Below are positions 1 through 7,953 of a DNA stretch of 11,923 bases, piece after piece. How positions within the stretch are numbered: the first letter of the stretch is position 1; each line of letters starts with the position of its first letter. The notes beneath the pieces were generated by a model. It saw only the letters and a list, made by a program, of their open reading frames with translations, made no database searches and was not told where the DNA came from. Made by a program: the position numbers and the translations under genes. Location: assembly GCA_026770575.1 (NCBI GenBank), contig MU657351.1, positions 86,793 through 98,715 of the forward strand. The letters are read 5' to 3'. This DNA comes from Pelagophyceae sp. CCMP2097 (taxonomy: Eukaryota; Sar; Pelagophyceae).

Positions 1-49
1 TGGAGCTGTGCGCCCGCGCTCTCGCGGCAGCCGCGTCCCGCGGCGTCGT

Positions 50-283
50 CGCGAGACACGTCCCGCGATCCCGGCTGCGCCTCGGGCGTGCTGTCGGATA
101 CGCTGCGGCGGCGGCCGGTGCCGGCGCCGTGCGCGGCGGCGTCGTGGTGGCCGCGGTGCGGCACTGCCGCGGGACGCGTCTGACAAGTCCGGCGGCGCGT
201 CGGGTGTGCTTTGGATACGCTGCGGCGGCCGGCGCCGTGGGCGGCGGCGTCGAGCGCGGCTCCGCGGTGCTCTGGTGCCGTGC
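50..283. repeat. Imperfect tandem duplication, 117-bp period
   Basis: GGATACGCTGCGGCGG occurs at 96-111 and 213-228. The surrounding sequence aligns at the same 117-bp offset with substitutions and small gaps, giving two GC-rich copies at about 50-166 and 167-283. It may be part of a GC-rich exon cut by the window edge, but no frame is convincing. Confidence 0.65.
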
Positions 284-316
284 GTCCGGATAATGATATT
301 TTAACTTTGTCTCCAG

Positions 317-509
317 ATTGTGTACCTCTCGAGCGTGCAGTCGCCCGAGGGGCCGAAATGGACATATACCGCTTCCTCGTGCCTTTCCGCACGCGATTAT
401 TGGCTTTGCATATCGAAATTGGCACTGACACAAACACGGCACGGTCCGACTCGGAACCAAGACGGGGTATTTACGTCGAATTCGACGGCGTCCTTTTGCA
501 GGCGTCCGC
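317..509 (+). CDS. Possible internal exon, frame and product unknown
   Basis: The segment is bounded by a good 3' splice site (TTTTAACTTTGTCTCCAG, ending 316) and a GTGAGT donor at 510. Upstream, GTGCGT at 280 could be the donor of a 37-nt intron, shorter than those in the SNARE gene. Two frames stay open through it, one reading MDIYRFLVPFRTRLL and one VYLSSVQSPEGPKW, and neither resembles a family I know. Only the splice signals support it. Confidence 0.25.
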
Positions 510-1121
510 GTGAGTACCCGAACCGAGACATGACCTAAAATTGGGTACACTAAACACGCGCGCAGAGACGAACCGAGATTGGGGTTTTGTGACGGCCACA
601 CAATAGAGTGTGCCCAAGGGCGAATACGACGAGATCGAGTCTGGGATCACGGCAGCGCGTCGTCACGAGGGTATACCATAGTGTGGTAACCGGTTCCAGC
701 TCTGAAATAGACTCCGTCCGACGACATGCCACCCACGCGGAGAGGCCACGCTGAGGGTTGGCCTGCCAATATTTTCGACGCGCGCCGATGGTTTGACCTG
801 CGGATCACGTAGTGACACTCCATGTCCAGCTCACTACGCAAAATTGGGTACACTAAACACGCACGTCGCGCGGCGCGGACCCACCGCGTCAAGTAGTATT
901 TTTGACTCACGTGTTCACTACGTTCTCGCGCACTCCAGAGGCTCTCCTGCCGCGGCCCCACGCATCTGATACCGCGCCAGCAGGGCGCACAGCCCTCAGG
1001 TCCGCCGCTGTTGCATGGCGCGCAGCCCACCTCCGTGAAGTATGCTCTCCGAGGCCTTCTCCGAAATGTTCCAGAATCAAAAAAATGACTTCTGACTTGC
1101 TTTTGCCCCCCAGTAGATCTA
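510..1121. other. Region without an assignable gene
   Basis: It contains the paired 23-bp repeats. The minus frames across it (550-732 and 647-1030) are mostly low-complexity Arg/Cys-rich and span the repeats, so I do not accept them as genes. Confidence 0.3.
537..862 (+). repeat. Pair of 23-bp direct repeats, 303 bp apart
   Basis: AAAATTGGGTACACTAAACA plus CGC occurs exactly at 537-559 and 840-862. A related copy (CAAATTGGGGTACTAAATTA) is at about 5192-5211. The 280 bp between the pair shows no gene. Confidence 0.85.
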
Positions 1122-2336
1122 CTACTCGGACGGCCGCCCCGAAGGTGTCGCGGCGGCCACGCTGGGCGGCCGGCGTGCGTCGGCGGCGTTCTTGGTGCTC
1201 CGTGATGCCGGCTGCCACCTTGTTGTCCTGAGCATGAGGATCGCGTTGCGTTGGCACTCGACGTTTCTCTTTCTGTCTCGGACGCACGCGTACCGCCGCT
1301 TAAGTCGCTTCTTCAGCGCGTGGATGGACTCGGCGGCGTCCTCGCACATGATGCCGCAGCAAAACCACTTGGCCGCAAAGGCCGGCAGCTCCGTCTCGAG
1401 CACGTGCGTCTTCAGCGGGATGTTGCAGCCCACAAACGTCGCGCGGAACGCGACGCCGTAGTCCTTGCACGCGACCTTGAGCATCTCAACCTCCTCGAAG
1501 GCGAGCATGCGCGACGGGCGCGCGAGCGCATGCACGATGGCGAGGCGGCGCCAGAGGCAGACGTGCTTCTTGACGATCTCGAGCGCGAGCGGCTTGGAAG
1601 CGTCCGGCATGGCGTCTACGACGGACATGCCGAGCTACTTCGCGTTGTAGAGGCGCGCTTTGGCGTGCTCGCCGACGAACGCGCCCGAGTGGAAGGCACA
1701 TCGGTCGGCACCTTCCCTGACCAAGCCGCCTTCCGCCGCGATTTCTGCGACGCCCGCGGCCGTCTTCTGCGCGCGCAGCGCCGTTATCTTGGTCGTTCTG
1801 GCGGCGATCTCGGCGTCGAGCGTCGCCAGCTTGCCGGCGGCCTCGGCCTGCTCGGCCGCGGCGCCCTTCTTGAACTCCCACAGCTGCTTGGCCTTGTCGT
1901 GCGAGGCGCGCGACACTCCGTCCCGCTCCATTTGCAGAGAATGCACCGACGTCGGCTGGCACGCCGACATGGTCATACCCTGCGAAAGGCAGCCCTGAAA
2001 AAGGCGCCGCGCCTCGGTCTCGTACTCGGCCTTGTTGGTCTTGGCGCACACGACGCGCGTCTCTAAAACCTTCTCCTCTGCGCGGTCCGGGTCGCTTAGC
2101 CTCGAGCGCGCAGGCGTGGAAATCGTGGAGCTTCATGCCGAGCGCCTCGGCCCACGACGTGTTCAGGAACCTGGCCACGAACTTCGGGTCAGGGTTCAAG
2201 GCGTACCACCAGGAAGGGTGCTGCAGCGCCACGTGGACGATCAGGCGTGCCGGGTCCGCGGATGCGCGCCTAAGATTAAGAGCGCTCAAAGACCCCTCGT
2301 CGCAGACGCACACGCCCAGGGAATGTCTCTTGATAA
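1122..2336 (-). pseudogene. Decayed transposase-like gene (HSGAFVG and ESIH motifs), frameshift plus in-frame TAG
   Basis: Three minus-strand pieces read as one protein. Segment one (about 2336-2090) includes ARLIVHVALQHPSWWYALN and LGMKLHDFHACALEAK. Near 2085-2095 the frame shifts. Segment two (to TAG 1635-1637) includes EEKVLETRVVCAKTNKAEYE, an Ala/Glu-rich coiled-coil-like stretch (about 1765-1905) and CAFHSGAFVGEHAK. Segment three is in the same frame as segment two and runs to TAG 1122-1124, including CLWRRLAIVHALARPSRML, ELPAFAAKW, EDAAESIHALKKRLKRRYAC and a basic tail. The order of coiled coil, H-x-GxFVG and a late ESIHA-like motif followed by basic residues matches, from memory, uncharacterised transposon proteins of algae and invertebrates. 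I cannot name the superfamily or the catalytic residues. Coding quality holds across both breaks, so the lesions are recent, or one is a sequencing error. The plus-strand frame at 1251-2066 is its antisense shadow. Confidence 0.6.
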
Positions 2337-2430
2337 AATGTCCAAACGGTCTCCACCTTAAGTATCGACCGGCTCTAGAGGGTCCATGGCCACCTCCTGG
2401 CACACTAAGGTGGAGACCATTCGACCATTT
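2336..2430. repeat. Imperfect 25-bp inverted repeat near the 5' edge of the transposase-like gene
   Basis: Arms 2336-2360 and 2406-2430 match at 21 of 25 positions, with 13 exact (GGTCTCCACCTTA), separated by 45 nt. It sits where the minus-strand coding character fades. Confidence 0.75.
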
Positions 2431-2562
2431 CAACCCTGCACGGCCCCAGCCGATTTGAAATATAGCCGGTGCTCTCCAGAGGTATGTAGGACAGGACGTC
2501 CCTGTCAGATCTTTTCGAGGACACGGAGGCGAGACGCGGTGCGCGCACGGCTCCTCCGTCAT

Positions 2563-3699
2563 CGCTCCCTGAACCTACCCCGCCAGCGCGCACACGACGA
2601 GGCAAAAGGCCAACATATATCGCTATAAATCCAAATCTGGGATTGGCTGGATGTCGATTTTCCTCATTTGAAACAGCCGCGAACAGCCTCGGGAGTCGGG
2701 ATCTCGCAGCCTCGCAGCAGTCGGCGATCGCAAATGTTTCTCAACGCAAATGTTTGGACCCTTCTTGATCCCTCCGAAAACATAGCAACAATTTCCAAAC
2801 GCAAATTTTTGGTACCCTTATTGATCCCCCCGAAAATGCATGTGGTCCCCAGGGTGGTCTCCCCCCCCCGGTCTAGTAGTAGTAGTAAGTAGTTATTCTA
2901 GGTAGTAGTAGGAGAGAGTAGTAGGTAGTAGTGTAGTACCGGAGACACAACAGCCGTCGACGCACGCCCGAATGCAGCGAGTGGGGACGTACCCGGCAGC
3001 GAGGCAGAACGGTCGAAGCCCTTCAGGGTGGATGACCAGTCGCTCCTGCGCAGGCCCCCTCGACTGCACGTGGCTCGCCGCGCCTGCCTCTCTCCGGGAT
3101 ATTAAATCAAACCCTCACCTCACCTCACCGTGAAAAAAACGTACAATTGCAAGAGGCGCAAATTCCTAATAGAGAGGCCCCCAAAGCCATCGTACACTCG
3201 CAGGGAACCGCCCTGGTGATGCCCCGCCGCAGCTACAATGTACGCCCTCTAGACAAGGTGGATAAAAACTTAAAACGTGTTTTAATCAAATCCCTTAGAA
3301 CGTTGTTTACTACACAAGTAGGCCAGATTTTGGACCCTGGGTCAGTAAGGTTAATCGAAGCGTTTGATGCGCCATGCCCTAGGACCGGCCGTGACGTAGC
3401 CAACGCGCGCTCTAAAAGTTCCGTAGCCGGTCTGTGGACCCGGGGGCGCCCCGCGCCGCCTCTTTTTTTTTGGTATTGAAATCAGTCCGTACCCCGTAAA
3501 TCCCAGGTTAACGCGAAAGTGCAAACATAGAGAGCGATTTCCAAAAGTTTGCGAGGGTCTAAAACGCCTCTACTATCGTGCGTCGCAGCGGGAGGCCTGG
3601 TTATGCGAGCGCGCCCGCGTCCTCGAGGCGCGGCGCGGGCTAACGGCGGTGGTGATTAAGGATTCGAGATTTGATTAAACAGTTTAAACCTTTTTTTGT
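2563..3699. other. Repeat-rich spacer, no supportable gene
   Basis: The stretch holds short repeats and low-complexity DNA. CGCAAATGTTT (last copy CGCAAATTTTT) occurs at 2729, 2745 and 2800, the last two inside a diverged 45-bp direct repeat (2739-2782 and 2793-2840). A TAG/GTA-rich microsatellite lies at 2871-2939, CTCAC repeats at about 3112-3128, and a GC-rich 7-bp stem near 3613-3639. A 110-residue plus frame at 3147-3479 starts in AT-rich DNA and shows no domain, so I do not call it a gene. Confidence 0.4.
2871..2939 (+). repeat. TAG/GTA-rich microsatellite tract
   Basis: Degenerate runs of TAGTAG and GGTAGTAG, following a C9 homopolymer at about 2861-2869. Confidence 0.8.
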
Positions 3700-4500
3700 G
3701 AACATATTCTACTCGCCCAGAAGCTCCATGTTCCAGAGCAAGCCATAACAGCGCCTGTATCGCGCTGCCTAGGAAGTTGATGGTACAGGATGATGAAGCA
3801 GGCGAGACCAACACGTGGCCCCAATGAGTCTCTGGGGGGAGGCCTACACGAAGAGCACGACGCTCAAACTCGAGCAAGCAAAATTTCCCGTTTCCAACGA
3901 TATCGGCGCTGGCATCGCGCAGCGCGGGCCTATAAGGGCATGGTTTGATGAAGCAGACGTGACCGACACATGGTACGAAGAAGTCTCGACGGGGGCGCCC
4001 GCACGCCGAGAAAAACGCTCGATCTCATCAAACCGAGTTTTTCCCGTTTCGAGCAAATTCGGCGCTAGTAGCGCGCTGCCTAGGAAGTTGATGGTACAGA
4101 TTGACGAGATAGGCGCTACCAACACGAGGTACGAAGCTGCTTTGGCGACCTTGCCCACACGCCGCGTAAGTCGCTCAAGCAGAAATAAGAAGTTCTTTTC
4201 GGTACAAGCTCTAACGGCGCCGGTATCGCGCTGTTCAGGAAGTTGATGGTGCAGCACAACAAGGCGGGTGAGATCAACACGCGGCTCCAATATCTTCCTA
4301 GAGGGCCCCCTGCACGAAGCGCAAGATCCCTAACTTGACCATAGAAGGCATCATATAAATCAAGTCGAAACGGCGCTGGTATTGCGCTGCCTAGGGATTT
4401 GATGGCATGGATTGATGGGCCGGGCGAGACCAAAACGTGGATCCAAGAAAATCTCGAGGGGAGGGGCTAACCGAGGCGCCCGAGCGCCGAGACGGCAGCC
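3700..4500. repeat. Tandem array, five diverged copies, 155-156 bp period
   Basis: The core TAGGAAGTTGATGGTACAG and its variants recur at 3770, 4081, 4236 and 4392, with a more diverged copy near 3926, so steps are 155 or 156 bp. Each unit carries in order a GGCGCTGGTATCGCGCTGCC-like block, the core, a GATGAAGCAGGCGAGACCAACACG-like stretch (fewer matches in some copies), a CTCGAGGGG-like block and a CGCCGAG/CGCTCG block. Array edges are approximate. Because the period is not always a multiple of three and stops occur in most frames, a repeat protein is unlikely. The frames on both strands across this stretch (for example 3815-4246 plus and 3844-4290 minus) are by-products of the array. It reads as old satellite or minisatellite DNA. 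Confidence 0.8.
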
Positions 4501-4770
4501 ACTATTATCCGAAACTTCTCTCCAAAATACCCGAGACGGATTATCTGGGAAAATGTAGGTTATGGGCCAGCCAAAATCTGGCCTACTACAAGAGCGCGCC
4601 GGAGGCACACGGAGGACCCGACTTCGAGCGAAGGACACAGACAAATCCCATTGCAATGCCCCACGTAAATAATTAAAATTATTTAACTAATCGCTGAACC
4701 TTCAAATCCTCCTTATCTTTATCTTTTATTATTTATTTCTTATTGAGCTATTTCCTTTTTTTTTTTTTTT

Positions 4771-4893
4771 GCGGCCGACCAGATTCGAACCTGTGACCAA
4801 AAACTTCTTCTATGATGATTCCAATGAGGCTCCTGCTCGACCTCCACTCCCAATTTTAGCAATCGCATCAACCACCAATCGCTGAATCGGCCG
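4771..4893 (-). mobile_element. tRNA-derived SINE-like sequence with A15 tract
   Basis: Read on the minus strand, a tRNA-like unit starts with CGGCCGA (4887-4893) and ends with the pairing TCGGCCGC (4771-4778), as an acceptor stem would. Near the 3' end is GGTTCGAATCT, an almost perfect Pol III box B / T-loop. Near the 5' end GGTGGTTGATGCGATTGCTAA resembles the D arm and GCT anticodon region of tRNA-Ser. The unit is about 123 nt, longer than a tRNA, and is followed at once by A15 (4756-4770) and an AT-rich tail rather than a T-run terminator. A retroposed tRNA or short SINE therefore fits better than a working tRNA gene. TTCAGCGATT occurs at both 4877-4886 and 4689-4698 (minus sense), a possible target duplication, but it would place the 5' end inside the tRNA-like unit. 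Confidence 0.5.
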
Positions 4894-4942
4894 AGTTGCT
4901 GCCCTTTGCTTCCCAAAGGCGGAACCTCACGGAGTTACCCGG

Positions 4943-4974
4943 GGACAGACAGAAGGACGGACAGACGGACAGAC
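4943..4974 (+). repeat. GGACAGAC microsatellite (3 copies)
   Basis: GGACAGAC occurs at 4943-4950, 4959-4966 and 4967-4974, with related words between. It lies 50 bp upstream (minus sense) of the tRNA-like unit and may belong to the same retroposed element. Confidence 0.7.
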
Positions 4975-5003
4975 AAAATTGCCCCTGGTAATCCTTCAAT
5001 CAA

Positions 5004-5066
5004 AGGACCCGAAGGGCCCTTGCCGTAAACTGACGTTGATTAAACGGCAAGGACCCTTCGGGTCCT
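5004..5066. repeat. 23-bp inverted repeat with 17-nt loop
   Basis: Arms 5004-5026 and 5044-5066 (AGGACCCGAAGGG...) match at 22 of 23 positions. The single mismatch is a G-U wobble if transcribed from the minus strand. It lies about 90 bp beyond the end of the minus-strand BED frame, so it could end up in that transcript's 3' part. Confidence 0.85.
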
Positions 5067-5156
5067 CAAAAACATGTTCCCTAAACGGGGCTTAAACAGA
5101 TGTTCACTGTTTCCTGCCGTGGCGCCGCAACCCCGCGGCCGCCGCCGGGCCCCTGT

Positions 5157-5651
5157 CTACCCGCGCAGACCCCCTGGGGTGGTGAATAGCTCAAATTGGG
5201 GTACTAAATTAGGATTAAATCCGCGGCATCTCGCGGTATCTCGGCGGCGTCGCAGCGACCGCGCGGCCGCTGCAGCTCGTGCACGCCTTGCGACTGTCGG
5301 AAGCTCACGACTGTCCGCGTGCCGCTTCTTCGTCAGCAGCAGCGCCAGGCACGCCTACGGGGAAACGTGCTCGCGGATGGCGCATGGATTATAAGATCGC
5401 ACCGCCTTGAATTTCTGCTTGACGAGCACCGGCGCCGCGGCGCAGGCTCCCCACCCACCGCCGTCCTTGGCTGCGATGCTGTCGTCGCCCGACAAGTGCG
5501 CGCGCAAGCGGCCCACGTTGGCGAAGACCTGCATCTTGCCGCAGTGCACGCAGGTGCACTTCTTGCGGGACTTCGCCTTGCCGCCATCTTCGTACGTCTC
5601 CACCTCCAGGAGGATGTGTCCGTGCACCGGGTCCCTCGCGCGTCCCGACAT
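5157..5651 (-). CDS. BED-type zinc-finger protein, hAT transposase N-terminus-like, truncated
   Basis: BED fingers are DNA-binding domains found at the N-terminus of hAT transposases and in proteins derived from them (family knowledge). From ATG 5651 on the minus strand, residues 1-83 include KCTCVHCGK (C34, C37), then NVGRLRAHLSG (H52), and after a Gly-rich insertion GACAAAPVLVKQKF (C70), giving a C-C-H-C BED pattern. Exon 1 (5403-5651) ends in phase 0 at a GTGCGA donor. A 48-nt intron (5355-5402) ends in TTTCCCCGTAG, and exon 2 (from 5354) continues in frame as ACLALLLTKKRHADSRELP. The intron is 3n long but carries TAG, so an unspliced transcript would stop. After about 5290 the frame becomes Arg/Ala-rich and stops at 5157-5159. 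No transposase core follows, so it is partial or has further exons I cannot place. An ATG at 5687 would add 12 residues. Confidence 0.6.
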
Positions 5652-6008
5652 CAGCCTCCGTGCGTGGCGGTCACGTCGCTCTCGCAATAACTTTTGGCGA
5701 ATAGGAGTTCCTAGGCGGATTCAAAATTATTGAGGAATGATCATCCAGACCGCTTTGTACGACTCCCTCGTCTTCCGCGAGGGTGGCGGACTTGCTCTGA
5801 CACGCGCGATATTTTAGCGTGTTTTAAAATACGTGCTTTTGGTTGTTTTATGAAATCCCCTCAAAACATTGTTTCAAACATGTTCCCTGGAGCCCGCCGC
5901 CATGTTTTTATCCACCTTGTCTCTAGAGCACCTTTTGTTCGACGGCTCGAATCGCCAAATCGGGTTCGGCGAGCACGTGCTGCGCGTTTTGTGGCCTGCG
6001 CACGCGGC
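5652..6008. other. Divergent intergenic region between the BED and PHD-like genes
   Basis: Shared upstream region of two divergent genes. It is AT-rich from 5700 to 5900, with no clear TATA box or repeat. Confidence 0.3.
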
Positions 6009-6131
6009 ATGTCCGAGTACCTGCGCGAAACCGAGTACCGTACGCTCCGAGAGTCCTTAAGGCGCAACCGCGACGAGGACCTCGTTGATGTGCGCGCGAT
6101 GCGGTCAGTAGCGCATTTGAAGCAATTGTGA
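6009..6131 (+). CDS. Possible small ORF or first exon upstream of the PHD-like gene
   Basis: From ATG 6009 a 40-residue highly charged frame (MSEYLRETEYRTLRESLRRN...) ends at TGA 6129-6131, overlapping the ATG of the PHD-like gene as TGATG. It could be a small upstream ORF, or an exon that splices into the next gene. A T-rich 3' splice site (TTTGTAG) ends at 6155, and a GT at 6040 would join the frames, whereas the better-looking GT at 6104 would not. The frame is open further upstream to 5730, but that part lacks coding character. Confidence 0.35.
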   Translation: MSEYLRETEYRTLRESLRRNRDEDLVDVRAMRSVAHLKQL

Positions 6132-6862
6132 TGCCGCTTATTTTTGAATTTGTAGGGCCGACGGCGCCGCGCGACGGCACGCCGCTTCTCGGTTTGCCGT
6201 CTCTGGAAGCATCGCTATTTCCGAGCAACTGCTCGTTTGGCGTGGACTGCAAGTTCCCGGCCGAGGGGTCCACGGTGCAGCTCAAGACGTGCTCGCTGTG
6301 CGGCGTCGCGAGGGCGCACCACCTTTGCTGCATCGAGCAGGTGCTTCTGAAGGATTTTGCCGGCGAGCTCCCGGGCTGCTTTACATACTGCTTCGATTGT
6401 GCCGCGTTCCGCGGCATCGTGTCGGGCGCGACCAAAGGCATCCAGCTCTAGGCGTACTACCAGCAGATCAAGTGGACGATGGTGGAGGAGCAGAGCCCTC
6501 AGACGCTCGCGGCGCTGCTGTCTTGGTCGCCGCGTCAGATCCTGTCGATCTTTTTGAAATACAACTCGGTGTGCCAGCAGTGCAACTTGGGCGCCGCGGA
6601 GGAGGAGAGCGACGACGCCGCGACGTTCCTGCCGTGCTCGTTCTGCGACATCTCGTACCACAACAGCATCAAGTGCCTCGGCGAAGCGGGCGGTGCGATC
6701 CTCTCGAAGCGCGACGCCAAGAACGAAGAGCACGAGTGGGCGTGCCCGCCGTGCTGGAAATCGGCACTCGCGAAAGCACGCCGTGCCACACAGAGCCGCG
6801 TCGGGACGCGCCCCACTGGCAAGAAGATTAGGAAGAAACTGACGAAGAAGGCGCCGAAGTGA
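6131..6862 (+). pseudogene. Protein with two PHD-like zinc fingers, interrupted by one in-frame TAG
   Basis: One frame runs from ATG 6131 to TGA 6860-6862, broken only by TAG at 6449-6451 (codon 107). Finger 1 has C34, C40, C54, C57, H63, C66, C87 and C90. Finger 2 has C148, C151, C169, C172, H177, C182, W203, C205 and C208 (motifs CQQC, CSFC, WACPPC). Both follow the Cys4-His-Cys3 order of PHD fingers, which bind histone tails (family knowledge), but spacing is unusual (CX5C in finger 1, HX4C in finger 2). The C-terminus is Lys/Arg-rich (KKIRKKLTKKAPK), fitting a nuclear or DNA-binding protein. Coding quality is equal on both sides of the TAG, which a single CAG-to-TAG change would explain. 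A 33-nt intron ending in CTCTAG is possible but shorter than the other introns here. Cys-rich tails also occur in transposases such as piggyBac, so a mobile origin is possible. Confidence 0.65.
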
Positions 6863-7953
6863 GAAGGACGTCACGGTATTTCGATTAAAAAATCATAATT
6901 TTAAGTTGACAGCGCTTCGCTACCGACTCGGCCTCGCATCCCAGACCACCTTACCGCCCTCCACGCCCTCTCCTACGTTCGTTTAGGGTTCCTATACGGT
7001 ATTTTGCCGTCATACGTTTGTTACGCCACTCAGTCAGTCCAAAAAATCCCCCGTGCCAACGGCGCTCTCGGGACGGAAATTGGGATTTTCTTAATCACAC
7101 ACCACACTAAAGCCGCTAATATCCCAATAAATCGTTTTTAGGACCTACTCAAATCTTGTAAATCCCTTATTGAGAGGCAAAACGGGACCAGAGCTGTTTG
7201 GGGCCCCGTGACGCCCCCCCCAGTGATCGCGGGAGGTGCCTCGTTATGAGCAAGATTGTGTGTCTCGACGAGACGAGTAACCTTGCTTATAACGAGGCAC
7301 CTCCCGCGATCACTGGGGGCGACTTAGGGCGCGGGCACTGAAAGCCGATATTCCAATCTCGCCGCACACGAGCGGCCCAAGGAAACTGAGTGTACCAGCG
7401 CAGAGTACATCGCGGGTGCTTTGAAACTGCCGCAAAATCCCGGTTGTGGGCCCGACTCCGCCAGCGTGATGATCGTCTTAAACTTGAGTGCTCCGTGTGC
7501 AAATGGCTATCGCTAAACATATAGTGCAATTTCCAATTTCCCTTTTATCGATTTCGAGAGCGCCGTGTGCCTATCGTAGCGGGAAATAGGTTTTTTACTC
7601 CAGGGGCAGCTTACGCGACGCGTGTCGTGGACGAGCAGGGCGCGGACGAGCAGAGTCAAACAAGGAGCCACAGAGACCGAACGGTTTCCAAGGGTAAAGG
7701 ACGCCGCGCTCCGAGTAAGCGCACCTAGGCGTAGCGTGGAGACGACGAGCACGGTCCTATAGACGGGCGCGCTCTGCGTCTCGCGGGCGTCTCTCAAGCG
7801 CCTCTCAAGCTCCCCACTGGTCTAAAGATCAAGGTTTTAGGGAATCCGTTTGGGAAATTCGTTGGACAATGGAGATTGAACTAATCCGAGCTAACGAGAT
7901 CTCAAGGAGTTCGATAACGCGTTAGTGCACCTGGCCCACCAAGAGATCTCGAG
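6863..7953. other. Gene-poor AT-rich spacer
   Basis: Between the PHD-like gene and the hypothetical gene there is about 1.1 kb in which I see no convincing exon. The only strong structure is the hairpin at 7217-7319. A minus-strand frame of 94 residues (7513-7797) has no recognisable features. GAGATCTC occurs twice just upstream of the 7954 ATG. Confidence 0.4.
7217..7319. repeat. 38-bp inverted repeat (hairpin) with 27-nt loop
   Basis: The left arm is 7217-7254 and the right arm 7282-7319. They are complementary at 37 of 38 positions, and the one exception (G7248 opposite T7288) would be a G-U wobble in plus-strand RNA, so that transcript folds with no break. The loop itself contains a small palindrome, GTCTCGACGAGAC. 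The hairpin stands alone in a gene-free spacer. A small-RNA precursor, a foldback element or a transcript-end structure are all possible. Confidence 0.9.

Noticed and set aside
1251..2066. Long plus-strand frame of 271 codons
   Set aside because: It is antisense to the minus-strand transposase-like gene and is low-complexity (Arg, Leu, Gly, Ala), as expected for the complement of GC-rich codons.
1486..2562. Longest minus-strand frame (358 codons) as a single gene
   Set aside because: Only its middle (about 2336-2090) looks protein-like. Below about 2085 it becomes Arg/Gly/Ala-rich while the real coding signal continues in another frame, so it is a frameshift by-product.
3147..3479. Plus-strand 110-residue frame as a gene
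   Set aside because: It begins in AT-rich DNA with no recognisable domain, unlike the G/C-ending codons of the supported genes.
3815..4290. Frames on both strands within the tandem array as a repeat protein
   Set aside because: The 155-156 bp period does not keep frame between units, and stops occur in most frames.
4771..4893. Functional tRNA-Ser gene
   Set aside because: The unit is too long, D- and anticodon-stem pairing is poor, and A15 follows instead of a Pol III T-run terminator.
5070..5888. AAACATGTTCCCT shared at 5070-5082 and 5876-5888
   Set aside because: A 13-bp match alone, without flanking similarity, may be chance; it is not used to define an element.
6340..6451. 112-nt intron (CAG/GTGCTT donor to CTCTAG) removing the TAG of the PHD-like gene
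   Set aside because: It would delete C83, C87 and C90, the last metal ligands of finger 1, in a stretch with full coding character.
6215..6874. Minus-strand frame of 219 codons
   Set aside because: Antisense to the PHD-like gene; Arg/Leu/Ala-rich with no motif.
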